Assembly: GCA_049242865.1 (NCBI GenBank)
Contig: JBMLOR010000065.1
Location: 14,446-78,445 of the forward strand
DNA length: 64,000 nucleotides
Origin: CAIVPM01 sp049242865
GTDB lineage: Bacteria; Bacteroidota; Bacteroidia; Chitinophagales; Chitinophagaceae
Direction: 5' to 3'
Position 1 is the stretch's first letter. The number at the start of each line of letters is the position of its first letter. This document shows positions 53,797-63,500 of this stretch, in pieces. The notes beneath the pieces are model-generated. The model had not been told where the DNA came from. It did no database searches and saw only the letters and a list, made by a program, of their open reading frames with translations. Both the position numbers and the translations under genes were made by a program.

Positions 53797-54912
53797 CTAG
53801 TGATGTGCGTGTGCTTCTTCTTCATGATGTTCACCTTCAAATGCTTGACTAATAAACACTGCTGTTAAATTAGTAAAGATGAATGCTTGAATAAAAGCTA
53901 CTAACACCTCAATAACATATATAAAAATTGTAAACGCTAACGAAACTGGTGCAAAACCTAAACCTGCACCTATACTTAATTTAGAGAAAATAAAAATCAT
54001 CATCACTAAACAAGTAATAATCATGTGGCCAGCTACCATATTTGCAAATAACCTAATAATCAAAGCAAATGGTTTTGTAAATACTCCTAAAAATTCAACT
54101 ATAATTAAAATTGGCTTTACAAATCCTGGCACAGGGGGATTAAAAATATGACCCCAAAAATGTTTATTAGTACTTAATAAAATAGCTATAAAGCTAATTA
54201 CTCCTAAAACTACTGTGAAAGCAATGTTACCTGTAACATTAGCTGTTCCTGGAATTAAACCAAATAAGTTACAAATCAAAATAAAGAAAAATACAGTGAG
54301 TAAATAAGGCATGTATTTCTCATATTTAGCACCTAAATTACTTTTGCCAACTTCATCACGTATAAATGTAATTACTGGCTCTACGGCATTTTGAAAACCA
54401 CTTGGAGCTTGTTTTGCACCTTGTTGTTTATACTTTTTGGCAATGTTCAACATTAAAACTACTAAAACAAAAAGTGATAAAAACATTTGTACTACATTTC
54501 TTGTAAGAGAAAAGTCGTACACTTTAGTTTCGGTTTTTTCGCCTTTTTCGTTAACTGCAACTATTTCGCCATGAACTAATTTAAAACCTTTGTATGCAGC
54601 ATGACCATGCTCAAATCTACTACTCATGAAAGTTTGTAATCCACCTTCTTTTGTATAAACAATAACTGGTAATGGGATAGATACAGGATGACCATTATAA
54701 TCAAATAAATGATAATCATGATTGTCCATAATATGTTCCATAATTACAGAACCAGGTTCAAAGTCACCTCCATTTTTTGGTTCAGCATGGTTATCATGAG
54801 TTTGGTGTGGTGCATTTGGGGTATGTGTAGTATCATCATTTGCAAAAACCCCAACGGTTAAAACCATTGAAAAACAAGCAGTTAATAAATATTTTAGGCT
54901 TCTGATCATCAT
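53797..54912 (-). CDS. atpB: ATP synthase F0 subunit a, with exported N-terminal extension
   Basis: This 371-residue subunit has a signal peptide (SLKYLLTACFSMVLTVGVFAND) and a histidine-rich extension of about 60 residues typical of Bacteroidota. The membrane domain includes the essential arginine in FALIIRLFANMVAGHMI. It forms the proton half-channels. It ends in a His/Glu-rich tail (GEHHEEEAHAHH). The open frame runs to 55023, but this would overlap the divergent TIGR02757 gene and precede the signal peptide, so the ATG at 54912 is used. It is the first gene of the operon; no atpI/atpZ is seen upstream. Confidence 0.93.
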   Translation of the reverse strand: MMIRSLKYLLTACFSMVLTVGVFANDDTTHTPNAPHQTHDNHAEPKNGGDFEPGSVIMEHIMDNHDYHLFDYNGHPVSIPLPVIVYTKEGGLQTFMSSRFEHGHAAYKGFKLVHGEIVAVNEKGEKTETKVYDFSLTRNVVQMFLSLFVLVVLMLNIAKKYKQQGAKQAPSGFQNAVEPVITFIRDEVGKSNLGAKYEKYMPYLLTVFFFILICNLFGLIPGTANVTGNIAFTVVLGVISFIAILLSTNKHFWGHIFNPPVPGFVKPILIIVEFLGVFTKPFALIIRLFANMVAGHMIITCLVMMIFIFSKLSIGAGLGFAPVSLAFTIFIYVIEVLVAFIQAFIFTNLTAVFISQAFEGEHHEEEAHAHH

Positions 54913-54997
54913 ATTCTTCCCAAATTTTCGGCAAAAGTAAGGGGTTGAAACTAATTTCAGGGCATCTTTACTTGGTTTTTTAAAAAGAAACATCTTT

Positions 54998-55804
54998 ATG
55001 TTGATTATTAAACCCAGCATCAAACTTTTATTAGGTCAAAAACTAGAACAATACAATCATATAGATTTTATAAGTAACGACCCAATTGCTATTCCACATC
55101 AATTTAGCAAAAAACAAGATATAGAAATTGCAGCTTTTTTTACAGCCATATTTTCTTGGGGTAATAGAAAAAATATCATTAATAGTGCCACTAAATTCAT
55201 GAATTTAATGGAGCATCAGCCCTACGAATTTATAATGAATGAAAAAAATAAAGCAAATTGGCTGCAAATATTTAAGCATTTTGCCCACCGAACTTTTAAT
55301 GTTGAAGATGTTTTCACCTTTTTAAGTTTTTTAAAATACCACTATTTAAATTTGGGTGAAGATAGCCTAGAAACAGCTTTTACAAAACATCTTAAATCCA
55401 ACGATTTAACAGTTGAAAATGCTTTAAACGGATTTTACGACTATTTTTTTAGTGAAGAAATTCATGGCTCTGACGCTAAACTTCGTAAAAAACATTTGGG
55501 AGCACCATTTAAAAAAAGTGCTTGCAAAAGAATCAATATGTTTTTAAGATGGATGGTAAGGCACGATAAACATGGTGTAGACTTTGGTTTATGGAAAAAC
55601 ATACAAACCTCTCAACTCATTATTCCCCTAGATGTTCATGTGCTAAACGTGGCAATTAGTCTTCAGCTTTTACCATCAAATGCCAAAGCAAATTGGGATA
55701 ATGCTGTAGCACTTACAAATATTTTGAAACAATTAGATGCAGCTGACCCCGTAAAATATGATTATGCCTTATTTAGTTTAGGTGTAGTTGAGAAGATGAA
55801 ATAG
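54998..55804 (+). CDS. TIGR02757 (DUF2400) family protein
   Basis: A 268-residue protein with the family pattern NDPIAIPHQFSKKQDIEIAA, FFTAIFSWGNRKNIIN, KHLGAPFKKSACKRINMFLR and WMVRHDKHGVDFGLW. It ends with IPLDVHVLNVAISL and DYALFSLGVVEKMK. The last part recalls helix-hairpin-helix DNA glycosylase-like folds (IPLDVHV), but no catalytic role is established. The gene is divergent from atpB by 85 bases, and its stop is 4 bases from that of the convergent RND adaptor gene. Confidence 0.85.
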   Translation: MLIIKPSIKLLLGQKLEQYNHIDFISNDPIAIPHQFSKKQDIEIAAFFTAIFSWGNRKNIINSATKFMNLMEHQPYEFIMNEKNKANWLQIFKHFAHRTFNVEDVFTFLSFLKYHYLNLGEDSLETAFTKHLKSNDLTVENALNGFYDYFFSEEIHGSDAKLRKKHLGAPFKKSACKRINMFLRWMVRHDKHGVDFGLWKNIQTSQLIIPLDVHVLNVAISLQLLPSNAKANWDNAVALTNILKQLDAADPVKYDYALFSLGVVEKMK

Positions 55805-55808
55805 GAGA

Positions 55809-56840
55809 TTATTTTACACTTTTAACTTTTAATACACTATTTGGACGAACAAACAAAACACCACTAATTACAACGCTATCTCCTACGTTTAGGCCTTTTG
55901 TAACTTGTATTCCATCGGCAGTTCTTAATCCTGTTACAACATTTACAAAATTTCCTTTTCCATTTTTTACAACAACCACTTTTTTACTTTTTGCTTCAGG
56001 AATAATGCAACTTGTTGGAATGATAATGCTAGTTTCAATGTTACTATATTGCGACAATAAAACCTTTACAAAACTACCTGCTAAAAGTTGACCTTCGTTT
56101 ATAATAGCTCTAACTTTTAGGTTTCTGGTGGTTTCATTAATTTCTGGTTCAGTAGCAATTATGGTTGCTGAAAGTTTTTTGTTATCAGCAACAAGTTGAA
56201 CATTTTTTCCTCTTTGTATTTGGTTAGCATACTCTTCTGGCACACTAAAATCTACTTTAACTTTATTGGTTTGCAACAATGTTGTAATAATATTTTGTGG
56301 CGTTACATAAGCACCAGGACTAATTTTTCTTAAACCTAAAATTCCATCAAAAGGTGCTTTAACAATGGTTTTATCAATATTCGCTAGTGTAATTTCAATA
56401 TCAGCTTTTAAGTTGTTTAACTGGTTTAATGCTAAGTCATAATCTGCTTGATTTATACCACTTACAGCTAATAATTTTCTTAAACGTTCTTCAGTTTTTA
56501 GTGCTAATTCGTGCTGAATTTTAAGCTTTTTAAGTTGGGCTTGTAAATCAGCATCATTAATTTTTGCAAGTACGGTTCCTTTTTTTACAGTTGCACCATC
56601 ATTAACATTTAAGTAAGTAAGCCTTCCATTGGTTTCAGGATGAATATCTAAGCTTTCATTAGGTAAAACAGAACCATTTACTTCGATATTGTTACTTACA
56701 GAAGTGTTTTTGGCAATCAAAACATCTACCATAACTGGAGGCTGTGTACTTGGCTTTGCAGCTATTTGGTTGTCTTTTGCTTTGTTTTTGCACGATACCA
56801 TGCCAACAATTACTATAAAAAAAACGACGTTTTTAAACAT
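55809..56840 (-). CDS. Periplasmic adaptor of an RND-type efflux system
   Basis: A 343-residue lipoprotein (lipobox MVSC, Cys17) of the HlyD/AcrA membrane-fusion family. The first lipoyl half has VLPNESLDIHPETNGRLTYLNVNDGATVKKGTVLAKINDAD. An alpha-helical hairpin follows (QLKKLKIQHELALKTEERL, about 110-155), then the second lipoyl half TIVKAPFDGILGLRKISPGAYVTP and beta-barrel and membrane-proximal domains. It links an inner-membrane pump to an outer-membrane channel. No pump or TolC-like gene is adjacent on either side in the window. Confidence 0.88.
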   Translation of the reverse strand: MFKNVVFFIVIVGMVSCKNKAKDNQIAAKPSTQPPVMVDVLIAKNTSVSNNIEVNGSVLPNESLDIHPETNGRLTYLNVNDGATVKKGTVLAKINDADLQAQLKKLKIQHELALKTEERLRKLLAVSGINQADYDLALNQLNNLKADIEITLANIDKTIVKAPFDGILGLRKISPGAYVTPQNIITTLLQTNKVKVDFSVPEEYANQIQRGKNVQLVADNKKLSATIIATEPEINETTRNLKVRAIINEGQLLAGSFVKVLLSQYSNIETSIIIPTSCIIPEAKSKKVVVVKNGKGNFVNVVTGLRTADGIQVTKGLNVGDSVVISGVLFVRPNSVLKVKSVK

Positions 56841-57042
56841 GCTACATTTTTAAGTTGGTAAAATTAGCTTTATTAGTTTTTTGTTGCAGAATTTATTTGA
56901 GCAAATTATTTTTTGATGCAAAGGCAGCTAGTTAATTGGTAAACAAATGATTTTGCAAAAAACTTTTTTAATTCAAACGATTAATTACAGTGTAGAGTGT
57001 ACACATTGTTTTTGTGAAAGCTAAAAAAGTTATTTTTTTGCA

Positions 57043-57066
57043 AAACTAACAAATGTAAGTTAGTTT
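57043..57066. promoter_or_regulatory. Inverted repeat upstream of pckA
   Basis: AAACTAAC (57043-57050) and GTTAGTTT (57059-57066) form a perfect 8-base inverted repeat with an 8-base spacer, 12 bases before the pckA ATG. It may be an operator or a leader hairpin. A shorter one, GTGTA/TACAC, lies at 56990-57004. Confidence 0.4.
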
Positions 57067-57078
57067 AAAGATTAGCAT

Positions 57079-58689
57079 ATGTCAATACCATCATTCATAA
57101 CGCTTTCTGCAAATCAAATACAACAGTTGGGTTTAGATATTAACTCTAACATTCATTATCAATTATCGCCAGAAGAATTAGTTGAGCAAACAATTTTACG
57201 TGGCGAGGGTAAATTAAATAGCACTGGTGCATTATGCATAAATACTGGTGAATTTACAGGTCGTAGCCCACAAGATAAATTTATAGTAAAAGATGCAATT
57301 ACTGCTAATACTGTAGATTGGAATAATTTTAATATACCTATTGATGAAAAATATTTTTTGCAGCTTAGAGAAAAAATGTTGCAGTTTTTAGGTACAAAAA
57401 ATGAGCTTTGGATTAGAGATTGTTTTGCTTGTGCAGATACTGATTATAGACTAAACATAAGAGTTGTAAACGAAACACCTTGGAGCAATTTGTTTGCCCA
57501 TAATATGTTTTTACGCCCACATGAAGAAGAACTTGAAGACTTTAAACCTGATTGGCATATTATAAATGCTCCAAGTTTTAAAGCAAACCCTGCTGTTGAC
57601 GGCACAAGGCAACACAATTTTGCAATAGTTTCTTTTACACACAAAACCATTTTAATTGGTGGTACAGGCTACACTGGTGAAATGAAAAAAGGTATTTTCA
57701 CCATCTTAAACTTTTTATTACCACATCATCATAAAGTGTTGAGCATGCACTGTAGTGCCAACATGGGAAATGATGGTGATGTAGCTATATTTTTTGGATT
57801 GAGTGGAACAGGAAAAACTACTTTAAGTGCCGACCCCAACAGAAAATTAATTGGAGACGATGAACATGGCTGGACGAACGATAGTGTTTTTAATTTCGAA
57901 GGTGGTTGTTATGCCAAAGTAATTGATCTTAGCGAAGATAAAGAACCAGAAATTTTTCATGCAATTCGCCCAAATGGTGGATTAGTAGAAAATGTAGGTT
58001 TTTTTGAAGGAACTAACGAAATAAATTTTGCCGATAAATCCATTACAGAAAATACAAGGGTAAGTTATCCCTTGCACTTTATAAGCAATGCTTTAGAACC
58101 AAGTATTGGTGGTTTGCCCAAAAATATTTTCTTTCTTACCTGTGATGCCTATGGTATTTTACCACCAATAAGTAAATTAAGTACAGGACAGGCTATGTAT
58201 CAATTTATTAGTGGATATACTGCAAAAATTGCTGGCACAGAAGCTGGCATAACCGAGCCAAAAGCTACTTTTAGTGCTTGTTTTGGTGCTCCTTTTTTGC
58301 CACTACATCCAGGTAAATATGCTGCTTTGCTAGGCAAAAAAATGGAAGAACATAAAGTAAATGTTTGGATGATAAACACAGGATGGACAGGTGGAAGTTA
58401 TGGTGTAGGAAAAAGAATGAAACTAAGCCATACAAGAGCCATGATTACAGCTGCTTTAACTGGTGATTTAGATAATGTAGAGTTCGAAAAACACCCAGTA
58501 TTTGGAATGCTAATGCCAAAAACTTGCCCTAATGTGCCAAAAGAAGTTTTACATCCAAGGTTTACTTGGCAAGATAGAAATGCTTACGATTTAGCTGCTA
58601 AAAATTTAGCTGCCATGTTTATAAAAAACTTTGAAAAATATGCTTCTGGGGTATCTCAAGAAACTTTAGATGCTGCTCCTAAGCTATAA
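57079..58689 (+). CDS. pckA: Phosphoenolpyruvate carboxykinase (ATP)
   Basis: This 536-residue enzyme has the kinase P-loop GLSGTGKTT (240-248), LIGDDEHGWTNDSVFNFEGGCYAK with its metal-binding aspartates, NTGEFTGRSPQDKFIVKD and the C-terminal NTGWTGGSYGVGKRMKLSHTR (arginine motif). It converts oxaloacetate and ATP to phosphoenolpyruvate for gluconeogenesis. It stands alone with a long upstream region and a terminator behind it. Confidence 0.96.
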   Translation: MSIPSFITLSANQIQQLGLDINSNIHYQLSPEELVEQTILRGEGKLNSTGALCINTGEFTGRSPQDKFIVKDAITANTVDWNNFNIPIDEKYFLQLREKMLQFLGTKNELWIRDCFACADTDYRLNIRVVNETPWSNLFAHNMFLRPHEEELEDFKPDWHIINAPSFKANPAVDGTRQHNFAIVSFTHKTILIGGTGYTGEMKKGIFTILNFLLPHHHKVLSMHCSANMGNDGDVAIFFGLSGTGKTTLSADPNRKLIGDDEHGWTNDSVFNFEGGCYAKVIDLSEDKEPEIFHAIRPNGGLVENVGFFEGTNEINFADKSITENTRVSYPLHFISNALEPSIGGLPKNIFFLTCDAYGILPPISKLSTGQAMYQFISGYTAKIAGTEAGITEPKATFSACFGAPFLPLHPGKYAALLGKKMEEHKVNVWMINTGWTGGSYGVGKRMKLSHTRAMITAALTGDLDNVEFEKHPVFGMLMPKTCPNVPKEVLHPRFTWQDRNAYDLAAKNLAAMFIKNFEKYASGVSQETLDAAPKL

Positions 58690-58728
58690 ATAATAGATTA
58701 ACTTTTTGGTCTCTTCGATTGCTATGCT

Positions 58729-58762
58729 GCCCCAACTTTGGTTTTTGTTGGGGCTTTTTTTT
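58729..58762 (+). terminator. Terminator after pckA
   Basis: GCCCCAAC (58729-58736) and GTTGGGGC (58747-58754) form an 8-base GC-rich stem with a T-rich loop, followed by eight T residues. Confidence 0.9.
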
Positions 58763-59616
58763 GGTCATTATTTTATTAAAACTTTTGCTTAAGTGCAGCA
58801 CTTATAAAAGATGAAACTCTACAATGAGTAATTTTTAAAACAAATTGCATCAAAGCATTGCAATAAAAAAGAAGATTTTTAAGGCTTGCAAAAAAGCTTT
58901 AAATATTACTACAAATTTCAATTTTTTTCAAGTAGCCTTTTATCTACAAATTTCAATAAAAAAAGATAGTTTTTAGCGTTGTTGACTAAACTACATTTCT
59001 TGAGTTGTTGTGAAATTGCTTCTAATTTAATGTGTAAATAACTTTCTACACTTCAAGAATATGAGGCACATAAATTTTAAAAATAAATCTATTTGTACTA
59101 AAACTTAAAAAAGAAAAACTAAAGTGTAAGATTATTTAGTAATGTTTTCCAATCGTTTTATTATTTTATTTAACAATGTTTTTGATGGTATTTCTAGCGG
59201 TTTTTTTTTGTAACAAACAGAAAATATCAATCAAGAAAATCATAAAAAGGAACTTTTATTTAAAGGTTTTCACAGTGTGTTATTGTTTCAATTAGTCGAT
59301 TTCATCACACTTATAATTTATTGCAACCCACATTTTTTAAATTTTGGCACGAATATTGAAAATTTCAGCTAAAATTTTAAAGTACATGTAATAACAAATT
59401 TTTAAATTGTTAATTCAAAAAACTTAAAGCTTGTTGTAGTATATACTACTTACGTTTCTACATGCTTTTTATTAAATCTTAAAACTAAACCCCCTTAAAT
59501 TTTAGAGAGTTTTGAGTTGGTTATCAGTAGATGTTTTTATTAATCTTTTTATTTCAAAATAAACGTCCATAAGTGGCGAAAACTTTTCATAATTAAATAC
59601 AAATCTTAAAACAAAA
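58763..59616. other. Gene-free stretch between pckA and the DUF3078 gene
   Basis: About 850 AT-rich bases with no open frame of more than about 40 codons that looks real, except a small antisense one overlapping the DUF3078 start. There is a 14-base direct repeat, CTACAAATTTCAAT at 58909-58922 and 58944-58957, and a hairpin TTAAGGCTT/AAGCTTTAA at 58879-58902. I recognise no RNA gene, promoter with full consensus, or remnant of a coding gene here. Confidence 0.6.
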
Positions 59617-60489
59617 ATGAAAAAAACATTAATGTTAGTAGCTGTAGCATTAACTACTGCTACAGTAGTTGCACAAACAGAAAAAGAAAATGAAGCCAAA
59701 AAGCAAGCAAGCCAAATGGCAACAACAAAAGAGCTAAAAGATGGTTGGTCAAAATCGGGTTCTCTTAATTTGAACTTTACAGAAGCTGGCGTAAATAAAG
59801 CATGGAAAGGCGTAAGAGGAGGCGAAACTCAAGCAATTGGTATTAGAGCAATTGTAGATTATGATTTTGATAAGAAAAAAGGGAAAAATATTTGGCTAAA
59901 TAATATTAGAGCTCGTTATGGCTTAGCTAAATTAAGTAGTGCTGGAGATGCATTTTTAAAAACAGATGACTATTTGAGTGTTACAAGTATTTACGGTAGA
60001 GAGTTAAAGCAAAATTTAAGCTTCTCTTTTTTAGTAAACTTAGAAACCCAATTTGATAAATTTTTCTTATCACCTGGATACATAAAATTAGGTCCTGGTA
60101 TTATGTATAAACCAAATGCACATTTCTCAGCATTGTTTTCTCCAGCTATGATAAACATAACCACTAAATTAGCTACAGAACAAAGGCCATTAGCATTATT
60201 TGGAATAGATGCAAATAAAACCAGCAATTTCGGGTTGGGTGCTTTTTTACAATTAAAAGCAGACTATAATTTAATGAAAGGTGTAAATTATAAAGGCTTT
60301 GCTACCATGTATAGTAATTATTTAAACAAACCAGGAAGTGTTATTTTAGACTGGACAAATTTGTTTACACTAACTGTAAATAAATACATTGGTGCAACTG
60401 TAAGTATAAATGTTCGTAATAATGATTTTGAAGCTAGTAATACTCAAATACAAAGAGGTTTGGGAATTGGATTTAGCTACAAATTATAG
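59617..60489 (+). CDS. DUF3078 outer-membrane protein
   Basis: This 290-residue protein has a signal peptide (TATVVAQTE), an N-terminal helix and a beta-rich rest with DGWSKSGSLNLNFTEAGVNKAW at the start. LNNIRARYGLAKLSS, SFLVNLETQFDKFFLSPGYIKLGPG and GVNYKGFATMYSNYLNKPGSV follow, with a last strand ending in YKL. This is the DUF3078 family, probably small outer-membrane barrels, of unknown function and common in Bacteroidota. It stands alone after a long non-coding region; a strong terminator follows. Confidence 0.85.
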   Translation: MKKTLMLVAVALTTATVVAQTEKENEAKKQASQMATTKELKDGWSKSGSLNLNFTEAGVNKAWKGVRGGETQAIGIRAIVDYDFDKKKGKNIWLNNIRARYGLAKLSSAGDAFLKTDDYLSVTSIYGRELKQNLSFSFLVNLETQFDKFFLSPGYIKLGPGIMYKPNAHFSALFSPAMINITTKLATEQRPLALFGIDANKTSNFGLGAFLQLKADYNLMKGVNYKGFATMYSNYLNKPGSVILDWTNLFTLTVNKYIGATVSINVRNNDFEASNTQIQRGLGIGFSYKL

Positions 60490-60498
60490 TATCGAATG

Positions 60499-60546
60499 AT
60501 AATAATAAAAATGGTCTGTTTTTTAACAGACCATTTTTATTATTAT
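60499..60546. terminator. Bidirectional terminator between the DUF3078 gene and infB
   Basis: A perfect 22-base stem (60499-60520 with 60525-60546) with a TTTT loop. The centre is ATGGTCTGTT/AACAGACCAT flanked by A and T runs, so it should work in both directions. Confidence 0.93.
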
Positions 60547-60580
60547 AAAATGTTAGAAGTTAACAGCTTTTAAATAGTGA

Positions 60581-63500
60581 CTATAAAGTACGTTTTACTT
60601 CTTCTTCTTCATAAGCAACTATGGTGTCGCCTTGTTGCATGTCATTAAAGTTTTTGAAAGTAATACCACACTCATAACCATAATTTACTTCTTTAACATC
60701 GTCTTTAAATCTTCTTAAACCTAGCAATTCTGCATAAGCACCTTCTTGGCGTGGGAAGACTAAAATACCATCTCTAAATACTTTGATTTTATGGTCGCGT
60801 TTAATTTTACCTTCAGTTACGTAACATCCTGCCACTGTTGCTTTATCAAATTTAAACACTTCTCTAATTTCTACAGTAGCTACTTCTTTTTCTTGAACAG
60901 TAGGTTCTAATAAACCTTCCATTGCCGCCTTAACTTCTTCGATAGCTTTATAAATAATGGAGTATTGTTTTATTTGTACCCCTTCGTTTTCAGCCAATTT
61001 ATTTGCTTGTGAAGATGGACGAACATTAAATCCTATTAAAATTGCATCAGATGCAGCAGCTAACGACACGTCAGCTTCACTAATTTGACCAACAGCTTTT
61101 AAAATTATTTTTACTGCAACTTCTGGTGTACTAAGTTTTTGTAAACTATCACTTAATGCTTCAACAGAACCATCCACGTCACCTTTGATAATAATGTTAA
61201 GTTCTTTAAAGTTACCTAAAGCTAAACGACGACCAATTTCGTCTAAAGTAATATGTTTACGAGCTCTTAAACCTTGCTCTCTAGAAATTTGAGCACGTTT
61301 TGTTGCAATTTCTTTGGCTTGAGCTTCGTCGCTATACACTTTAAATTTCTCTCCAGCTTGTGGTGCACCATTTAAACCTAAAATAACTACAGGTGTGCTT
61401 GGTGGTGCAACTTGTACTCTTTGGTTACGCTCATTGAACATGGCTTTTACACGTCCATAATATTGGCCACTTACAATTAAATCTCCTTGGCGTAAAGTTC
61501 CATTTTGAACAAGTATTGTGGCAACGTACCCACGTCCTTTATCTAAAGAAGCTTCGATTATTGTACCTGTAGATTCTTTTTTAGGATTCGCTTTTAGGTC
61601 AAGCATTTCGGCTTCCAACAAAATCTTCTCTAGTAATTCATCAACATGTAAACCTTGTTTTGCACTTAATTCTTGACTTTGATATTTACCTCCCCAACTT
61701 TCTACAAGCAAGTTCATTTGTGACAATTGCTCATAAATTTTTTGAGGGTTGGCACCATCTTTATCAATTTTATTCACTGCAAAAATCATTGGTACATTAG
61801 CTGCTTGAGCATGGCTTATAGCTTCTTTTGTTTGAGGCATTACAGCATCATCTGCAGCTACCACAATTACTGCAATATCAGTAACCTTTGCACCTCTTGC
61901 ACGCATAGCAGTAAATGCTTCGTGACCAGGAGTATCTAAGAAAGTTATGTGCTTATCTGTATTTGGAATTGTTACTTCGTAAGCTCCAATATGTTGGGTA
62001 ATTCCTCCTGCTTCACCTGCTACAACGTTTGCTCTTCTAATAAAGTCGAGTAATGAAGTTTTACCATGGTCAACGTGACCCATAATGGTTACAATTGGTG
62101 CACGCGGGGTTAAATTTTCTTCATCATCAACTTCTTCGTCTTCTTCTTCAATATCTTCTATGCTAGTAAATTCAACTTCAAAATTAAATTCGCCAGCAAC
62201 TAACTCAATTACTTCGGCATCAAGGCGTTGGTTTATACTTACCATTATACCAAGCCCCATACATTTACTAATAACATCTGCAAAACTTACATCCATTAAG
62301 TTGGCTAACTCACTTACAGTTACAAATTCAGTAACCTGTAGTTTGTTGTCTTGCATGTCGTTATCAGCTGCTTCAGCTGCTTCTCTTCGTTTGTCTCTCC
62401 TGTTTTTTGCTTTGATATTCTTGCCTTTACCAGTGTTACCTGCAAGCCTAGCTTGGGTTTCTCTGATTTTGTCTTGAATCTCTTTTTTATCTATTTCTTT
62501 ATCGTCTCTTCTATTGTTGTTGCCTGGTTTGTTGTTATTGTTTCTATTTCCGCCAGGTGCATTTCTGTTAAATCCACCACCTTGTTGATTGTTGTTTCTA
62601 TTTCCGCCAGGTGCATTTCTATTAAATCCGCCGCCACCTTGTTGATTATTGTTTCTATTAAATCCACCACCTTGTCCTTGTTGTTGATTATTATTTGTTC
62701 CTCTTAAATCAACATGTTGGATATTAGAGCCTTTTTTGTCAATTGGTGTTCTTTTTCTTTTTTGTGCCTCATTTGCACGGTTGTTGAAACCAGGTTTTGG
62801 CCTAGTATCGCTATCAACCGGAAGTTGAATTTTACCTAGAATTTTTGGTCCAGTTAACTTTTCTACTTCAATATTTTCGATGGTAGCAGGTGCATCTGGT
62901 TGGTTTATAGGTTGTTGTGGTACTTCAGTTTCTTTTTTAGGAGGCTCTGGAGTAGTTGGTATTGTTGGGGCAGTTGCTGCAGGCTCAACTTTTGGTTTAG
63001 CTACAGGCTTTGCTGCACCTTTTTTTGGCTTAGTGCTATTGTCGATGGCACTTAAATCAATTTTATTTAAAACTTTAGGACCTTCTAATTCTGGAGCTTC
63101 TATTCTAGAAATTACAGGTTCAGTTGGTGTTGGAGCTTCTTCTTCGGTAGAAGGTTTTTCGCTTACTGCTGCAACTTCTTCAACAGGAGCAGGTTTAGGC
63201 GGTTCTTCTATAATCGTAAGCTTTACTTCAGGTTTATCTATTCTAAAAATCTCTGGTTCTTCGATTGGTGTTGTTACAACTTCTTCTGCAGTTTCTTGTT
63301 TTGCAGTTGTTGGCTTAGCAGTTTCTTTTTTGGCAATAGAAATATCTTCTTCGTCTTTTCGCTTACGAAGGTCGCCTACATGAGATTTTGGAATCTCAAT
63401 TGCATCAGCTTTACCTTTAGCTGCTTTATCACTGCTAAATTCAGCTTGCAAAGCATAATACTGAGATTCAGTAAGTTTTGCAGTTTCCTTTAAATCGTCT

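Noticed and set aside
62880..63383. Open frame of 167 codons antisense to infB
   Set aside because: It lies opposite a well-supported coding region, and its Ser/Gly/Val-rich composition is what the reverse of the IF-2 linker gives.
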